Positions 10,311 through 22,380 of a stretch of DNA of 64,000 nucleotides are shown one piece after another. Numbering within the stretch: the first letter of the stretch is position 1; every line of letters begins with the position of its first letter. The translations under genes were made by a program, and so were the position numbers. Source of the stretch: Berberis thunbergii (Eukaryota > Streptophyta > Magnoliopsida > Ranunculales > Berberidaceae). The stretch spans positions 1,089,317 to 1,153,316 of the forward strand of contig QNQO01000196.1 of NCBI GenBank assembly GCA_003290165.1, given 5' to 3'. The notes under the pieces are model-generated. The model was given only the letters and a program-made list of their open reading frames with translations. It ran no database searches and had not been told where the DNA came from.

Positions 10311-13029
10311 ACTCAAATTTGGACATCGGGATATTTAATTTTGAGCCCCATCGCAACCAGAATCAGCTGAAACTTTGTTTGTTGATCCATTTGAGATGGT
10401 CTAGTTAGTTGTTCTAAATAGAAATACATAGTATAACAAATTGAACAACAAACCTAAGTTCTCTGGTTAAAAGGTTCACGAAAATGAAAATGCCTCATAC
10501 GTTGTACATTACAATAACAGTGGAACAATAACTACAATTGTGGGATTGCTCTCTAAATGAATTTTCCATCACTGTGTCATACTCGATAATTTTTTTATGA
10601 ACTCAAACTGTCAAATAGATCAGTCCGAAATGGGTCTAAATAGATCAGTCTGAAATGGGTCTAATCATTTCTCCTATTTCCCCAAGCAATAAAATTTGAT
10701 GCAATTGAATCAGTCAAGAATTAGACTTATCTGTTCTTGACCCAAAGCATCCTTAGAGTTAATTAGATCACCATCATTCTCAAATGAAAATGGGTCGTGC
10801 ATCCAAATGCTAAATGTTTAATAACTAAATAGATGATATTAACAAGCAAATCTAGTAATTTTCATTGTAGATTATGTACAAGGCATATCTGATATGATCA
10901 ACTCATTATATCAAAGCATTTCTTGCCCATAAAAAATAAAAAATATTAAATATTAAAAAAAAAAAAACAAGACAATGAAAATTCTATTCTTGCAAAGAAA
11001 TCTTTGTCTATTAGTATTGTGATTCCCTCTCAAATAAGTATTCATGTTCTATATATTTCCACTACGCAAAGAATCTTTCTTCAAATCCAAAATGCAAATC
11101 CTTCTTACTCCCAAACTCAGTAAGAAACAAAATGCAAATCCTTCTCCTCAGAAAGCAAAAATTGCCAACTAGCCAGTGTTATAGAGTTTGAGAAGGAGAT
11201 GGAGATCAATCATCTTATAAAAGAAAGAAAACTTTGGTCAATCCCACAGTTGGTTTGAACTCAGATGCCCGGATATAGAATATGGGAGTCTCTTAGACCC
11301 ACACATATGCCAGCCAATCGTCTCACCAAGAGTGTTCAGACAATGGTGTGATTTGCTTTTGGACCACTCTTTGGCCAAAACTTAAGGGCTTGATGCCACA
11401 TTTTAGTGAACTTAGACTATTCCTCTTCAAACCCTAGTCAATGTTAAGCAAACTACTTGAGTTTCATTTCAAAAAAAAAAAATTAATTAATTAAATGACA
11501 AAAAATTTATGTCAAGCTTAGGAAGAAAAGGGTTTCATGATTTTAAAGGAATGTTGAGAGCCTAATTGCTATGTTACAATGGATCCAAATATTTTTTCAG
11601 GCTCAATTACAACTTGAGTATTTTTGTTTTAACAATTCTTTTTGAAATATTCATGAGTTTGGTTTACAATAAGATACAAGCCACAACATATATCCAGGTT
11701 AATTATGAAAGAATCATCTTCAGCTGGAGGTTTAATATTTTAAATAAATAAAAATCATCTTCAACTAACATTAAAGTAGTAACAACAATCTAGACATAAG
11801 GTTTATTTTTTATAATTATAATTTCTCTTAGATGTAACTAAATAAAATGGAAAGATTAGAGATCACGAGTATTGAAGGAACTAAAGTAATGTTCTTGCCT
11901 CCAAATTCCACTCACCAATATTGTATATATTCTAGCTAAGATTGATAGAGCTATCAATGAGGTGGTCTTTTAATCAATGGGATTGACAAAACAACTAGAG
12001 GCAATGTTTTGATAGTGAATTATAGGATTAAAAAAAATAAAATGAAAGTGGACTTAATCAAGTTCAACAGGCCATACTATCTTCCTGAACTTCCACCCAT
12101 GTCTCACCTAGCATGGATCTCAACCCAAACCAACCAAGAGCATTTCAATCTCAACTCACCTTAATTGCCAACACTACCTAATGAGAACTTGAACCAACAA
12201 AGTTGATCCACTCAAATAAAAAAACTAAATTAATGTGTGTTTTAATTAGGTAAATATCAACCCTAGTAATTGGAGTGTGATACATCTTTAGTACTTTGAA
12301 CTGTGCAATAAGATCAAATATTTGTTGCCTCTTTCACAAAAGATTTGTGATGTAAATGCAATTTAATGTTGTGAAGAGTTTTGCTTTAAAATTTAGTGTT
12401 ATTGATGAAAGTGGGGTTGTGGAGAGATGGGTTGAAATGATATAATAGGCAAAAAGATAGGGGTAGAGCTATTACTCCAAGATTGACACCATGTACTTTT
12501 GCACTTACCTCCGTCTCCAATCTAATCTTCTCACAATCAAAGCATTAGCTGCAACCTTAAACCCACCAAAGACAATGTACCACTTCTTTTACATGAATGA
12601 ATCCAGTATGCATGCAACTTAAACACATGCACCTACTTCTACTTGTGATCACTTGTCTTTCTTGCACATCTCTTAAATTAATACCTTCAATTGATTGATT
12701 GAGTATTATCTAATAACCATGCTCACCACCTTATTAGATGGCATATTAACATACTCTTCGTAGCTAGCTAGCTTCATTTATCTACTAAAGGTTATAATTT
12801 GTAGTGGGTGAGTTATTGAATTTTCATCACCCGTTAATAAGGGCAAAACCCAAGAGGAGAAAACTAGAAGAGTTTGAAATTGATTTTACCATGAGATAAT
12901 AGGTAACGTGTGTCATATCATTGCAGGTTAATTTTATTTTGTAGGTTCGTCAAGTTTCTCAAGGAAATCCCCCAAAGGATTACATTGCAAATGTATATAT
13001 TGTAGAACTCAACTAATCATATAAACACT
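10311..13029. other. Non-coding AT-rich stretch
   Basis: No gene recognised on either strand. It holds a 25-bp direct duplication (AATAGATCAGTC..GAAATGGGTCTA) near 10613-10662, a second short duplication (AAAATGCAAATCCTTCT) near 11090-11150, and A-rich tracts near 10925-10970 and 11470. Confidence 0.5.
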
Positions 13030-13438
13030 TGATGCTAGATAGAGTATTCACACAAACACAAGATATGGAAAGTTCAAATATTGTTTCATATTAGCTCAAG
13101 ATATATATTTTATATATTTTTATTTGTTTGATTTTCGGACTTTAGGAATAACTGTAGTTTTAGGGTATCCAAAAGTTTTATTTTGATTCTTATAGACTAG
13201 TTTTATGTACTTTTAGATAGTAGTATCAAAATAGGTTTGTTTTCAACGTATTTTATTTGACTTCTAAGTTACATACAAGCCTTTAAAAATATGTATGTAA
13301 TTTCGAATTTCAGACTTATTTGAATAAAATTATATTGGAGAAAGTGTTTCTCTTTGTTTCCCACATTGGAGATTCTTGTATGGATTCAACAAGTTGGAAG
13401 ATCAAAGTTTATTGTCACTTCCACTTTGCCCTGCATCA
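13030..13438 (+). repeat. Left LTR of the TRIM-like element
   Basis: Shares with 14024-14374 the blocks TATTCACACAA, AATATTGTTTCA, TATTTTATTTGA, AAATAAAATTATA and GGAGAAAGTGTTTCTCTTTG in the same order. The pair is clearly homologous but old. Confidence 0.6.
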
Positions 13439-13763
13439 CTTTGGTATTGGAACCTGCGGGCGATATCTAAGATAAGTTTGTTCAAGTTCGATTATGCAAG
13501 TTCAATTTTTATTTATGAAGTAGAAGAAAAAATGATGTATTGATTGAAATTTATCACTGGTGTATGATGTATACTCTGAATGATTTCGATGATTCATATA
13601 TTATGCTATTAAGAGAAATCAATATTTTCTAAATTGAATATCGATGTTTATGCAAACAACGCAAAGATTTTCAAGTTTACAAAAATCCAATTTGGTATGC
13701 TTTTGATGAGAATTATAAACGAATAGTTACTTGACTTACTTTCAATATGATGGGGTCATGCCA

Positions 13764-13850
13764 ATGGTAGCCTGGTTGGATGGTTAAGGTTGTGGTGGTT
13801 TAACCCCCACGTCTTGGGTTCTATACCCACCAGCGGCACGCTTTATCCAT
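13764..13850 (+). repeat. tRNA-derived SINE-like head
   Basis: Contains an A-box-like TAGCCTGGTTGGATGG and a B-box-like GGGTTCTATACCC (13816-13828) about 35 bases apart, the internal Pol III promoter of tRNA-derived SINEs. It does not fold as a convincing tRNA, and no poly(A) end or target duplication was found. Confidence 0.5.
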
Positions 13851-14023
13851 GAAGATGGACAATTTAGTGGAATGCCAAAGGTGAAAATTACTATGGCAAG
13901 ACTCGATGAAGAGTTCAAGTGCATTGTTGAGTACCTTCAAATCTTGACACTAATTACTAAGGCAAAATTATAGGACAAATTTTCTCCATCCATGGGGGGA
14001 ATTATACAAGCAATGATAGAATA

Positions 14024-14374
14024 TTCACACAAGCTCAAGATCATGAAAGTTTAGATATTGTTTCACATTAGCATAGGATATATTTTATATATTATAAATT
14101 ATTTTTTTGTTTAATTTTTGAATTTAGGAATAATAATAGTTTTAGCGTGTCAAGAAATTGTATTTTGAGTAACTAATTCATGTTAGTTTTAAATACTTTT
14201 AAGTAGTATAAAATAATTTTGTTCTAGAAGTATTTTATTTGATTTCTAAGTGTTAACAAGCCTTCAAAAATAGGCCTCTACGTAATTCTGAATTACAGAG
14301 TGTACTTAAATAAAATTATATAGGAGAAAGTGTTTCTCTTTGTTTTCTTATATTGGAGATTCTTGTGCAAATTC
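14024..14374 (+). repeat. Right LTR-like repeat of the TRIM-like element
   Basis: Homologous to 13030-13390. Truncated at its 3' end, with a local duplication around 14375-14400. Confidence 0.55.
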
Positions 14375-14420
14375 TTATATAGGAGAAAGTGTTTCTCTTT
14401 GCAACTAATCTTGTGTATAT

Positions 14421-16631
14421 AGAAATATCACAATCAATTACTTAAAGATATATATAATTATGGGTTGATCTTTCTCTATTGCAACTATTTATAGTTTTCT
14501 ACCAAAAAATTAATGTTAGTCATTTAAAATGCTCTTTTAAAAAGCTACGTATGTGAACCATAAAACAAATATATATTCGATATTCCTCAGTGTTTCATCC
14601 TATATGGGAAAGGGTGAATGTCATATGATAAGTGATTTGATTTGCGGTTGATTATTGGTATTGCATGTGTCAACAACTTCAACCTTGCAATTTTGGGATT
14701 AAAGTTGAGCTTCCTTAGACTTCCCTACTCCCTCTAAGCAAATATATAGTTCGTTTATAACAAAGCATCTATAGGCATAGCTAATTATAACTGACATGTG
14801 ATTAGATTTGAAAAAAAAAAAAATTTGATGAGAATCATGCTAGTGAATTATTGTAATTTTTTAGACAAGAATGAGTAATGAGATGCTTATAACTTTCGTA
14901 CATTTTATTAATTTTTGTATGGTATATGAAAAATATACATATAATTTATAAGCAACATTTAAAAAAATTAATAGAAATGTCTTATCCAAGACTCAATTGT
15001 GTTCAAAGATCTTCAATTACTATGTGAATTCTAAAGTATACACCAATCTGTTGGGGTGAGTATGTGTTTTCTATCAGTAACGTTAATATATGTGATTTCT
15101 TTTACCTGGTACTATAAGCGAATTGTTTCTTTCTTCTATAATTGATGCAATTTTAGTGTAATTGCTACTTATATTTGTCATTGTATCCCATGCATGCATG
15201 GTACAATTAGTTAGATTATGGTTAATGTCACTAGCAACCAAAATAATAATAATAATAATAATAACCATTTCTTTAATAAGAGAAATAATAACAGAAGATA
15301 TCATAACACCTCTTCGAGTCTCTACACATAAAATTAATCTCATACTCAATCCTCCTATTAATACATAATACATAAGAGATGTAAACGCAAACAAATTAGT
15401 ACATACAATGGAAATAGCCAATGGAAAATAGCCTTAAGTTCTTGAATAGGAGTCACCATAATACAAATAATAACATCCTTAGTAGTATAGCTGACTAAAT
15501 AAACTGTTTGTATTTAAACAAGTAGCTGACTGGGTTTTCAGTAAGTTGAATCTCGTCCTGATAAGATCAACTTTTGATTTCATTCAGTTTTGCTCGCATA
15601 GGGAGATGAAAATACAGCAAAAACTAGCTACAATGTTGTATTGTTTTAGTAGATAAACGAACTAGGCGTTCAACTTTTTTCTTATTTTATAACTTGAGAT
15701 GAATATTGTTGGAGATGTCTCTCAATTTAAATTAGTTTCATACATCGTGTGAAGTTAATAATGTTGGGACATATTTCTTAATAGTGTATGAACAATTCTG
15801 TTAGAATTGTATGAACATGCAAGCCTTTTGCCATGATCAATTGGAAATTCTCCATCTACTCAATCAAGATTTATTTAGAGATTTTTGCGCTTTTACTTTT
15901 TAACTTGGTATGATAGGTTTGACAAGTATTAAGTTATATGTGTTTTGAAATTTTGGTTACTATTCAGGTGTATACATGAGTTTGTTGTTGAATGTTGAAA
16001 ATTAATTGAAAAAAAAAATTTAATTCCCCCCTTGTTTTCCAATTGTAACTTAGAAGGTATTATTTAATCTTTAAACTATAATCCACTTGTTATAATGTTC
16101 ACATGAATATATATATATATTTATTTATGATGGAAACTAACAATTGTCCAGAAATAGATATTCACGCAAGTTGGATAAAATAACTGAACGTGTCAACTAA
16201 AACAACAAATGTAACAAGTGGAGAAGATGATTCTAGAAGATTGTACATAACTGGTTTTTTGACTCACTAAAACTACATGTCTTACTTATCCAGAACAATA
16301 CTAATTCCCTAGAGACTTTATTAGGGATCAGCTGGTGAGTAACTTGGTTTTGAATGTTATGAACGAGCAGCATCATAGCGATGGCTGCAAGAAAAATTAT
16401 CTATCACATTTGAAATTGTGTGTGTATTATGCAAAAAAAAAATTCATAGAAAGGACTTAGGGATACTTCGCATTTACCCTCTAAAATGTCAAACACCATA
16501 AATGCTATAGTGCACATGTACACCATCACCAATACTAGAAAATGAACTTGGTAGTTTGTCCTAACAGTGCCAGTGTCAGGTGTGTTTTGTTAAGTTTGTG
16601 AAAGGACAAATTTCGCCTTACCTAACGACCT
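14421..16631. other. Non-coding AT-rich stretch
   Basis: No gene recognised. It contains a perfect (AAT)n microsatellite at about 15241-15264 and an (AT)n run near 16107-16121. A 112-codon minus-strand frame at 15083-15421 is hydrophobic but is built partly on the microsatellite (poly-I) and matches nothing I know. Confidence 0.5.
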
Positions 16632-16800
16632 ATGTAACACTCGAAAATTTTTATTCGACTAATTTACTTACTTTTTAGAGGTTTTCGGTTTAAAACGGTG
16701 ATTTTAAATTTCTTGGAATTTAAATGATTTTTTAAGAAAACATTCTAGATTGTTAAGGTGGGTGCCCTTAGAAATTTGGTGTGGGCGAATAGCTGCCCAA

Positions 16801-16808
16801 TATAAAAT
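16801..16808 (+). promoter_or_regulatory. TATA box
   Basis: TATAAAAT followed about 10-15 bases on by a long pyrimidine-rich tract, a typical plant core promoter arrangement. It would drive plus-strand transcription from about 16830. Confidence 0.5.
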
Positions 16809-18467
16809 CAGCCCTCCTCCCCTTTTCTCTTCTTCTTCCTCATTTTCTCCCATGTGCGTAAGAAAGCAACCCCTGCTCCTCTTCTCTTCCTGCAAACTCA
16901 AGTGATTCAGCTAATTTCTTCGTTGAATACTCTTCCTTTCTCCTCTTCTTCATCCCCTCGTTTCCTGCCCAAAAATCAGAGTGTCTCAGATTATGAAGCT
17001 CAATCGAAGTTGTTGGAGGCTGATCAAGCAACTCCACTCCGATCAGGCTCTCCAGTGGTGTTTGTGGTGTCGTTTGGAGGCTGGAGACCGTACATGCAAA
17101 ATTGGTCGAGTGACTGGCTCAAAATTTAACAAAAACATGGAGAGTGAGGTTCCCCAGCTATAATCTCGGTTTGTGATGTGCTGGTGAGCCTTGATCCGCG
17201 GTTCAGAGGTGTTGGAGGAGCTTTTCAATCTGATTCCAGTGGATTCAGGTGAGTATGACCGTATTTTATTCAGTTTGAGTGTTAATATTGGTTTGCATGT
17301 AAATAATAACCGATGATATTGGATAATTTATGTTAGGGTGAATAATACAATTTGTGTTCCATTGCATGGATCAGGTATGCATGTTTGTGTGGAGGTTTCT
17401 TTGTTATGATTTTAGATCCGATTGTTGTAAATTTGAATGTTTTGCTTGCTCAATAGGGATATTACGTCATACGAGAGCTATTTTGGTGTTTAATTGGTAA
17501 AGCTTAGTTTAATTCTTTTATAGATGTTTTCCCTCACTTTTAATCATCTAGTTTCAGCTAATTTAGTAGGTGTTTCAGCTGGGTGGGTTTAAATGACTAA
17601 ATCAGGTTGTTTTTGGACCCTTTTAGGACTATTTTTTAGGACTGAAACATGGTTGTTTTGGGTTTGTATTGGGCTGCATTTCGACCCTTTGACATTTCAA
17701 ATTCGGGGTTGGGTTAGATGGTTGTTTGGCACCTAAAACTAGGTTGTTTCACAGCTGGTCCATTAGCACCCTTTCGGCTGAGTGTAGCTCAAGGTAATGA
17801 GAATCTTATTATGTCTGCATGGATGTTTACCTCCACCTTGATGTATTTGCATGCTTATGATGGCTTACACTTCTTGTTTAAAAACAAACTATGACCATGC
17901 ATGTTGTTGAAGGTTTTTGGTTTAAATGTTTCTGAGTTGTAATATGAAGAACCAAGTATCGTGTAGTTGATGTGTTATTTGATTATGGCATGAAACCAAT
18001 GGAGTGATATGAATATGCTTATGAATAGAATGGATTGCAAAGTGAATTTGATCCATTAGGTTGTCCATGGCAACATTTTTATGTACAAATGATAAATATA
18101 AACTAGTTGTGAAATGGTATATGTCATGGATACCATGGAATGGATATTCTAATCTAACTATTTATGCATTTCAATGTTGTGAGATATATTATTGTGGTAA
18201 TGAAAATTGGTCGGGGTAATGTTAGTGAACCCGACACGTGAGATGGGTTGTTGGAGACCCGATGGAGTGTATTTATATGTGACATAGTTGGAAAATCATT
18301 GAACGTCTTATGGATATTATTTACAGATTATTTCAATAATTTTCTTGCATCATTTTAAACTATATTTACCAACAACTCTAGCCAGATGGATATGCATACT
18401 AAGTTTGGTGCATATCACCCGTTCAATACTAGGAACTACACGAAATCTTGGTAGGGAGTAACATTGT

Positions 18468-18700
18468 GGCCTTGAGAATGGGGTGGATCTCTCATCGAAG
18501 AAATGAACTCCCAGCGCAGTTGATCGCTGCCTCGGCCTTGAGGGTGTTTGATCATGATTTATCATCCAAGAAAGAAACCACTGGCTATAGTTAATAACTA
18601 CCTCAGCCTTGAGGGTCTTTGATCTTTGATTCCCCACATCCGAGAAAGGAACCCCCAGTGCAGTTGATCACTGCCTTGGCCTTGAGGATATTTGGGCTTT
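18468..18700. repeat. Degenerate tandem repeat, ~66-73 bp period
   Basis: GGCCTTGAG-type anchors recur at 18468, 18534, 18605 and 18678. Around them, CAGTTGATCACTGCCT and GAAAGGAACCCCCAG variants repeat three to four times. It lies inside the long LTR-like sequence. Confidence 0.65.
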
Positions 18701-19911
18701 TAATCGGGTTGAATGTTCCTCGACGCGCACTATGATTTGTGATTGGGTCGCATGATTGGTCTTTCGTAGCAACGTGTATATCCTAGAGACGACACCCCAC
18801 CTAGGAACATACATGCTAGGAGTAGTATCGATGTGTGTATAGAGGCATGTCAGGGTGAGACATGTTCAGCACGTTGGACTAGGTGCGATTGTGGGAAAAT
18901 ATAGGATAAACTCGTTTGCATTTAAATCGCTAATGGGTGATAACTACTGTATTTGTTCTATGACTGATTGACAATGAGGTAAGCCCATTAATAGTTTATG
19001 CATGTACATGGCTTACCTCAAAACAAGTGAACCTCCCTTTTAAGGTGATATGATAAGTTCCTTATGGAACCAGTTGTACTATACTTTTGATAGTAATAAT
19101 GGTTTTCATGATGTATCAATTAGTATGGATTTTACTTGGTTTTGTGATGTGTAACTATTTAGAGAAATAAAACCTTATGGTTGTCACACTAGCATAAATG
19201 TGGCATATTCACCTAAATGGGAAAACTAAGCTATTGCTTTAGGGTGGTTTAGCCTAATGCAATGGGTTGTTCTCAAGGACATTGGTTTAGAGTACGACAG
19301 GAGTTCTTTTTTAGTGTTGTATATATGTCAATTTAAAAGTATGTGTATATGTAGTCATAAAGGTGATGATTTTTATAACTTGGCGAATAGTTTGATCACT
19401 TAGATTATGGTGTGTTCATTGAAAATCTAAACTTGATGTGAACTTCTCCTATTTCATTTTGCATTTCATTCATTAGTTGCATCTAGGTTTACCTCTGATG
19501 TACATATATTATATTATTTAGCATCATCATGATATCCTATGGTTGTGTAGTAATGATATGTATCTATCGTCTGCTCATACTAATTGGTGCTGACATGTTT
19601 GTTTGTTTTATGGCAAATGGGTGGACCCCACCTGGGTGCAAGTGGTGTTGTTGGTGGGGTGGTGCTGCAAATGTAGCAGAGTTGTCGATGCTCGCTTTTT
19701 CGGATGGTGAGTTAGCCCGTTTTACTAGATTGTCTGTATGAATTTTACGTTATTTCTTTGAAAAAAAATTAGGGTTGCATCGTGTCTTAGTTTTTGAGAT
19801 ATTTTGGCGTCTTGGAAATCGAGGCACAAGCTACACATGGTCACAAAAAACTAAAAATAAAAACAAAAACTATTCTATAGGAACAAAATCAAAACAAACA
19901 CATCACCTTGA

Positions 19912-19919
19912 CTCATGGC
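19912..19919. repeat. hAT target-site duplication, left
   Basis: CTCATGGC immediately before the hAT end, matched by CTCGTGGC at 29919-29926 (7 of 8). Eight bases is the hAT signature. Confidence 0.75.
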
Positions 19920-20104
19920 CAGGGGCGGAGCCAGGATTGTAGACAAAACAGGGCCAAAACAAATTGTAGATAATTTAATTCTTAAAATAAATAATAAATA
20001 TAACTAAAAAAAGTTTCAAAAGTAGTACAAGAGAAACATAGTTAATGTGTCAATGTCAATACACATTGGATTTTGGTAGAAGCTCTTTGCAGGTTCTCAT
20101 GTTC

Positions 20105-20515
20105 TGGTAATGCTACATAATCACCTCACCATCGATGTCATTAAATATATTTTTCTCAACATATGTAATCAAACTATCTGTCATCCATTGGTCTCCCATC
20201 CAATCACGTACTCAATTCTTGACAATCTTTATAGCAAAAAAAACTCTCTCGACACTGACAGTTGCAACATGTACTATTAAGGCTTAAATAATAAGCCTAT
20301 AGATCAAAGCATACAAAATGTCCTTACATTTTCTCAGTAAGATTGTTAATTTTTGTCAACTTCAAGAACTCGCTACTCGACCTCACATCATTGATAAATG
20401 TCTCCAACTAATTATCAAGAGCATCGAGTGGTACTTCTGAGAAATCATTTGGATAAAACTGAGCAAAATGAATCAGTTTTCGCTTATCAAAGTCAGAGAA
20501 TGAATCATTTGGACT
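20105..20515 (-). pseudogene. hAT transposase C terminus, broken
   Basis: The minus strand reads VATVSVERVFFAIKIVKN, a stop, then VRDWMGDQWMTDSLITYVEK and NIFNDIDGEVIM. This is the hAT C-terminal dimerisation motif of TTF-type (ZMYM1-like) transposases. Upstream, FSDFDKRKLIHFAQFYPNDF fits the same protein. Stops and shifts are present, and the zinc finger and DDE regions are missing. Confidence 0.82.
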
Positions 20516-20702
20516 CAAGCACTGATAGTCACATAATTATTACATAATATACCCCTTAATTTATACATGTTAGTGTTTCGATTATTATATTTTATAATAA
20601 TTATTTCGTTTTTATCTCTTTTCAGGAATTTGCGCTTAAACGATCAAATCATATTAAGGCGACTATGTAAGGAATTGCACTTGGTGGTGGTACAAAGTAG
20701 AG

Positions 20703-20820
20703 AGAGAAACCCTAACCAAAACCTAAACTTAAACCCAATTCACACCCTAAAACCAAACCCAAACCCAAACCCAAACCTAAACCAACTCATACCCTAAAAC
20801 CAAACCCAAACCCAAACCTA
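20703..20820. repeat. Telomere-like CCCTAAA/CCCAAAC repeats in the LTR
   Basis: AACCCTAACC, ACCCTAAAACC and many CCCAAAC heptamers in the LTR U3, immediately upstream of the TATA box. The mirror copy is at about 28500-28620. The sequence is degenerate and is not a telomere. Confidence 0.7.
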
Positions 20821-20832
20821 TTCCTTATTCTC

Positions 20833-20842
20833 TATAAATAGA
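20833..20842 (+). promoter_or_regulatory. LTR TATA box (left copy)
   Basis: CTATAAATAG just downstream of the CCCAAAC block and upstream of a purine-rich leader. The mirror copy near 28492-28501 would drive the element on the minus strand. Confidence 0.65.
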
Positions 20843-20958
20843 ATACGATAGGGAATGAGAAGGGGGAGGGAGGAAGAGAAGGGAACAGATTGGAAGTGGA
20901 GATCAAACCCTCTTCCTCCTCTCAAGGTGATTCCCACCACAGCCACCACCGTCACCAC

Positions 20959-20991
20959 CGTGAAACAGGGGTGTGACAACCCTGTTTCACG
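20959..20991. repeat. Perfect hairpin in the LTR leader
   Basis: CGTGAAACAGGG and CCCTGTTTCACG form a 12-bp stem with a 9-base loop. The stem is retained in the other LTR with a different loop orientation. A second 10-bp stem (AAACAGGGAG/CTCCCTGTTT) is at 21304-21329. Confidence 0.75.
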
Positions 20992-22367
20992 TCAACTTTT
21001 CCATCGCCACCACTCACCACTCACTGGTCCTCTCCACTGTCCACACTGTCACCTCACCACCACCTCCGCCGAACAGCTCAACAGGTCACGAACCACCACG
21101 AACCAGCCGCGACAGACTGCCTACCTCACCGTGGAACAGAGCCGTACCACGACTCTGTTTCATCTTGCAACAGAGCATTTTCTTCCCTTCTATCGGCCTC
21201 AAATCGTCTCGAGTTCCTTCTCTCACAACCACCTCGCGACCAGGCCAATCATCACCGCCACCACCTCGCGACAGAGCTCGCATACGAGCAGAAACAGTCG
21301 CAAAAACAGGGAGTTTCCTCTCCCTGTTTCTTTGCTGAATTTGTAATTTTAATTGGGTTTTCTTCACTCTATCTCATCTTTTGCAGGTACTAGAGTCAAA
21401 TTGGAGACGAAGGAAGCCGCGAGGAGCGAGAACCAGGCCGTAACAGCGACGGTTCTCGCTGGAGAAGACGATCGGCGCTGTAGCGCACTGTAGCAGGGCG
21501 GGAATTGGTTTTATTTCGGTTTTCTGGCTATTCACACCCCAGCTATCTGTAAGAGCCACCACAGAGTGCTTTTGGCCAGTTTTCTCGGGATTCGTGTCAG
21601 TGCAGAGATGAGTTGCGGCATACCACATCACGAGGAGATGACTACCACTACCAGGGATAGCTAAACCCTTCGCCAAGGCTACGATGAAACCACAGGATTT
21701 CCTAGAGTTTGTGTATTTAAATTTATTATTTTCTTTATGCTTGAACGTTAAACATATTTGATTTATGATTTTTAATAAATTGCTTTCACCGATTATATCC
21801 TGATTAATTGTCTAGACTAGTCGGTAGTTAGAAGTACCCTTTGTTGAAATTCAAAAGCCTGATTTAATCAATTAATCCGAATCTGTGATTGTGTGTGCCG
21901 TAAGAAGACACGCAATGCTAGGGATTAGGATTAGTTAAAATAAATCTGTGATTGTGTGTGCCGTAAGAAGACACACAATTCTAGGGATTTATACCTATGC
22001 TTAAATCAATTGTGAACTTAGATTAATCTTTAGGTTAGTCATGTTAAATCTTGAAAACAGTATTTTTGATCACACAAATCTCAAAGAACCTGTGGTGGAT
22101 TCAATGCCTTGGTTTCTCTTCTCATATTCTTTAAAACTTTTTATTTTGTTTTTAATTTGATTTTTATTTAGATATTTAATTGTTGTAACCCCATTTCCTA
22201 TAAATTAGTTTAATTAAATTCTAAAATTCAATTGCATCCACCTTCCTCGTGGGATCGACCCGTACTTGCCGTTGTCTACCAGTTAGGCACCGTGCACTTG
22301 CGGTTATTACAAGTGGGTTAAATTAACCTGTTAATTTAGGTTAGTTAAATCCCCATCAAGTTTTTGG

Positions 22368-22380
22368 CATACCCCCAAAC
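22368..22380 (-). other. Polypurine tract
   Basis: Reads GTTTGGGGGTATG on the minus strand, preceded by GCTCGAGGACTAGCAAAA. This is the usual 3' end of the internal region in Athila/Tat-type elements. Confidence 0.65.

Larger units (their letters stand above)
13030..14374 (+). mobile_element. Small LTR-bounded element, TRIM-like
   Basis: Two related ~350-410 bp repeats (13030-13438 and 14024-14374) flank about 585 bp with no coding potential. The left repeat ends GCATCA and is followed at 13442 by TGGTATTGGAACCTG, a possible PBS. A G-rich GGGGGGAATT near 13997 precedes the right repeat and could be a polypurine tract. Short LTRs and a non-coding core are the TRIM layout. The right repeat lacks the last part of the left one and instead carries a second copy of AGGAGAAAGTGTTTCTCTTT. 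Confidence 0.5.
16632..19760 (+). repeat. Long LTR-like sequence, probably gypsy
   Basis: It begins TGTAACACTCGAAAA, resembling the TGTAACACCC start of many plant gypsy LTRs. A clear TATA box (TATAAAAT, 16801-16808) is followed by a C/T-rich leader (16810-16960), as in an LTR promoter. No PBS, gag or pol follows, so if it is an LTR it is solo or truncated. The right end is not defined and no target duplication was found. The alternative is a non-coding transcribed locus. Confidence 0.4.
20681..22358 (+). repeat. Left LTR, inverted
   Basis: Near-identical reverse complement of 26985-28641. It ends AAATCCCCATCA at 22358, followed by AGTTTTTGGC, the first bases that follow the right LTR into its PBS. 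The sequence then switches to the polypurine-tract side of the internal region. It contains a TATA box (CTATAAATAG near 20833), telomere-like repeats and hairpins. Open frames inside it (20855-21346 and its mirror 27982-28479) are leader sequence, not genes. Confidence 0.85.

Noticed and set aside
15083..15421. 112-codon hydrophobic ORF
   Set aside because: Overlaps an (AAT)n repeat (poly-I), no recognised family, no splice or promoter context.
16854..17163. Small proteins downstream of the TATA box at 16801
   Set aside because: Frames are short, overlapping and without motifs; the region is better read as an LTR leader.
20703..20820. Interstitial telomere
   Set aside because: Heptads are degenerate and repeated in both LTRs; they are part of the LTR.
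20855..21346. Long open frames in the LTR (also 27982-28479, 21374-21676, 27596-27970)
   Set aside because: They are mirror-image copies within the two LTRs, low-complexity (S/T/R/P from purine/pyrimidine tracts) and overlap the leader. No protein motif.
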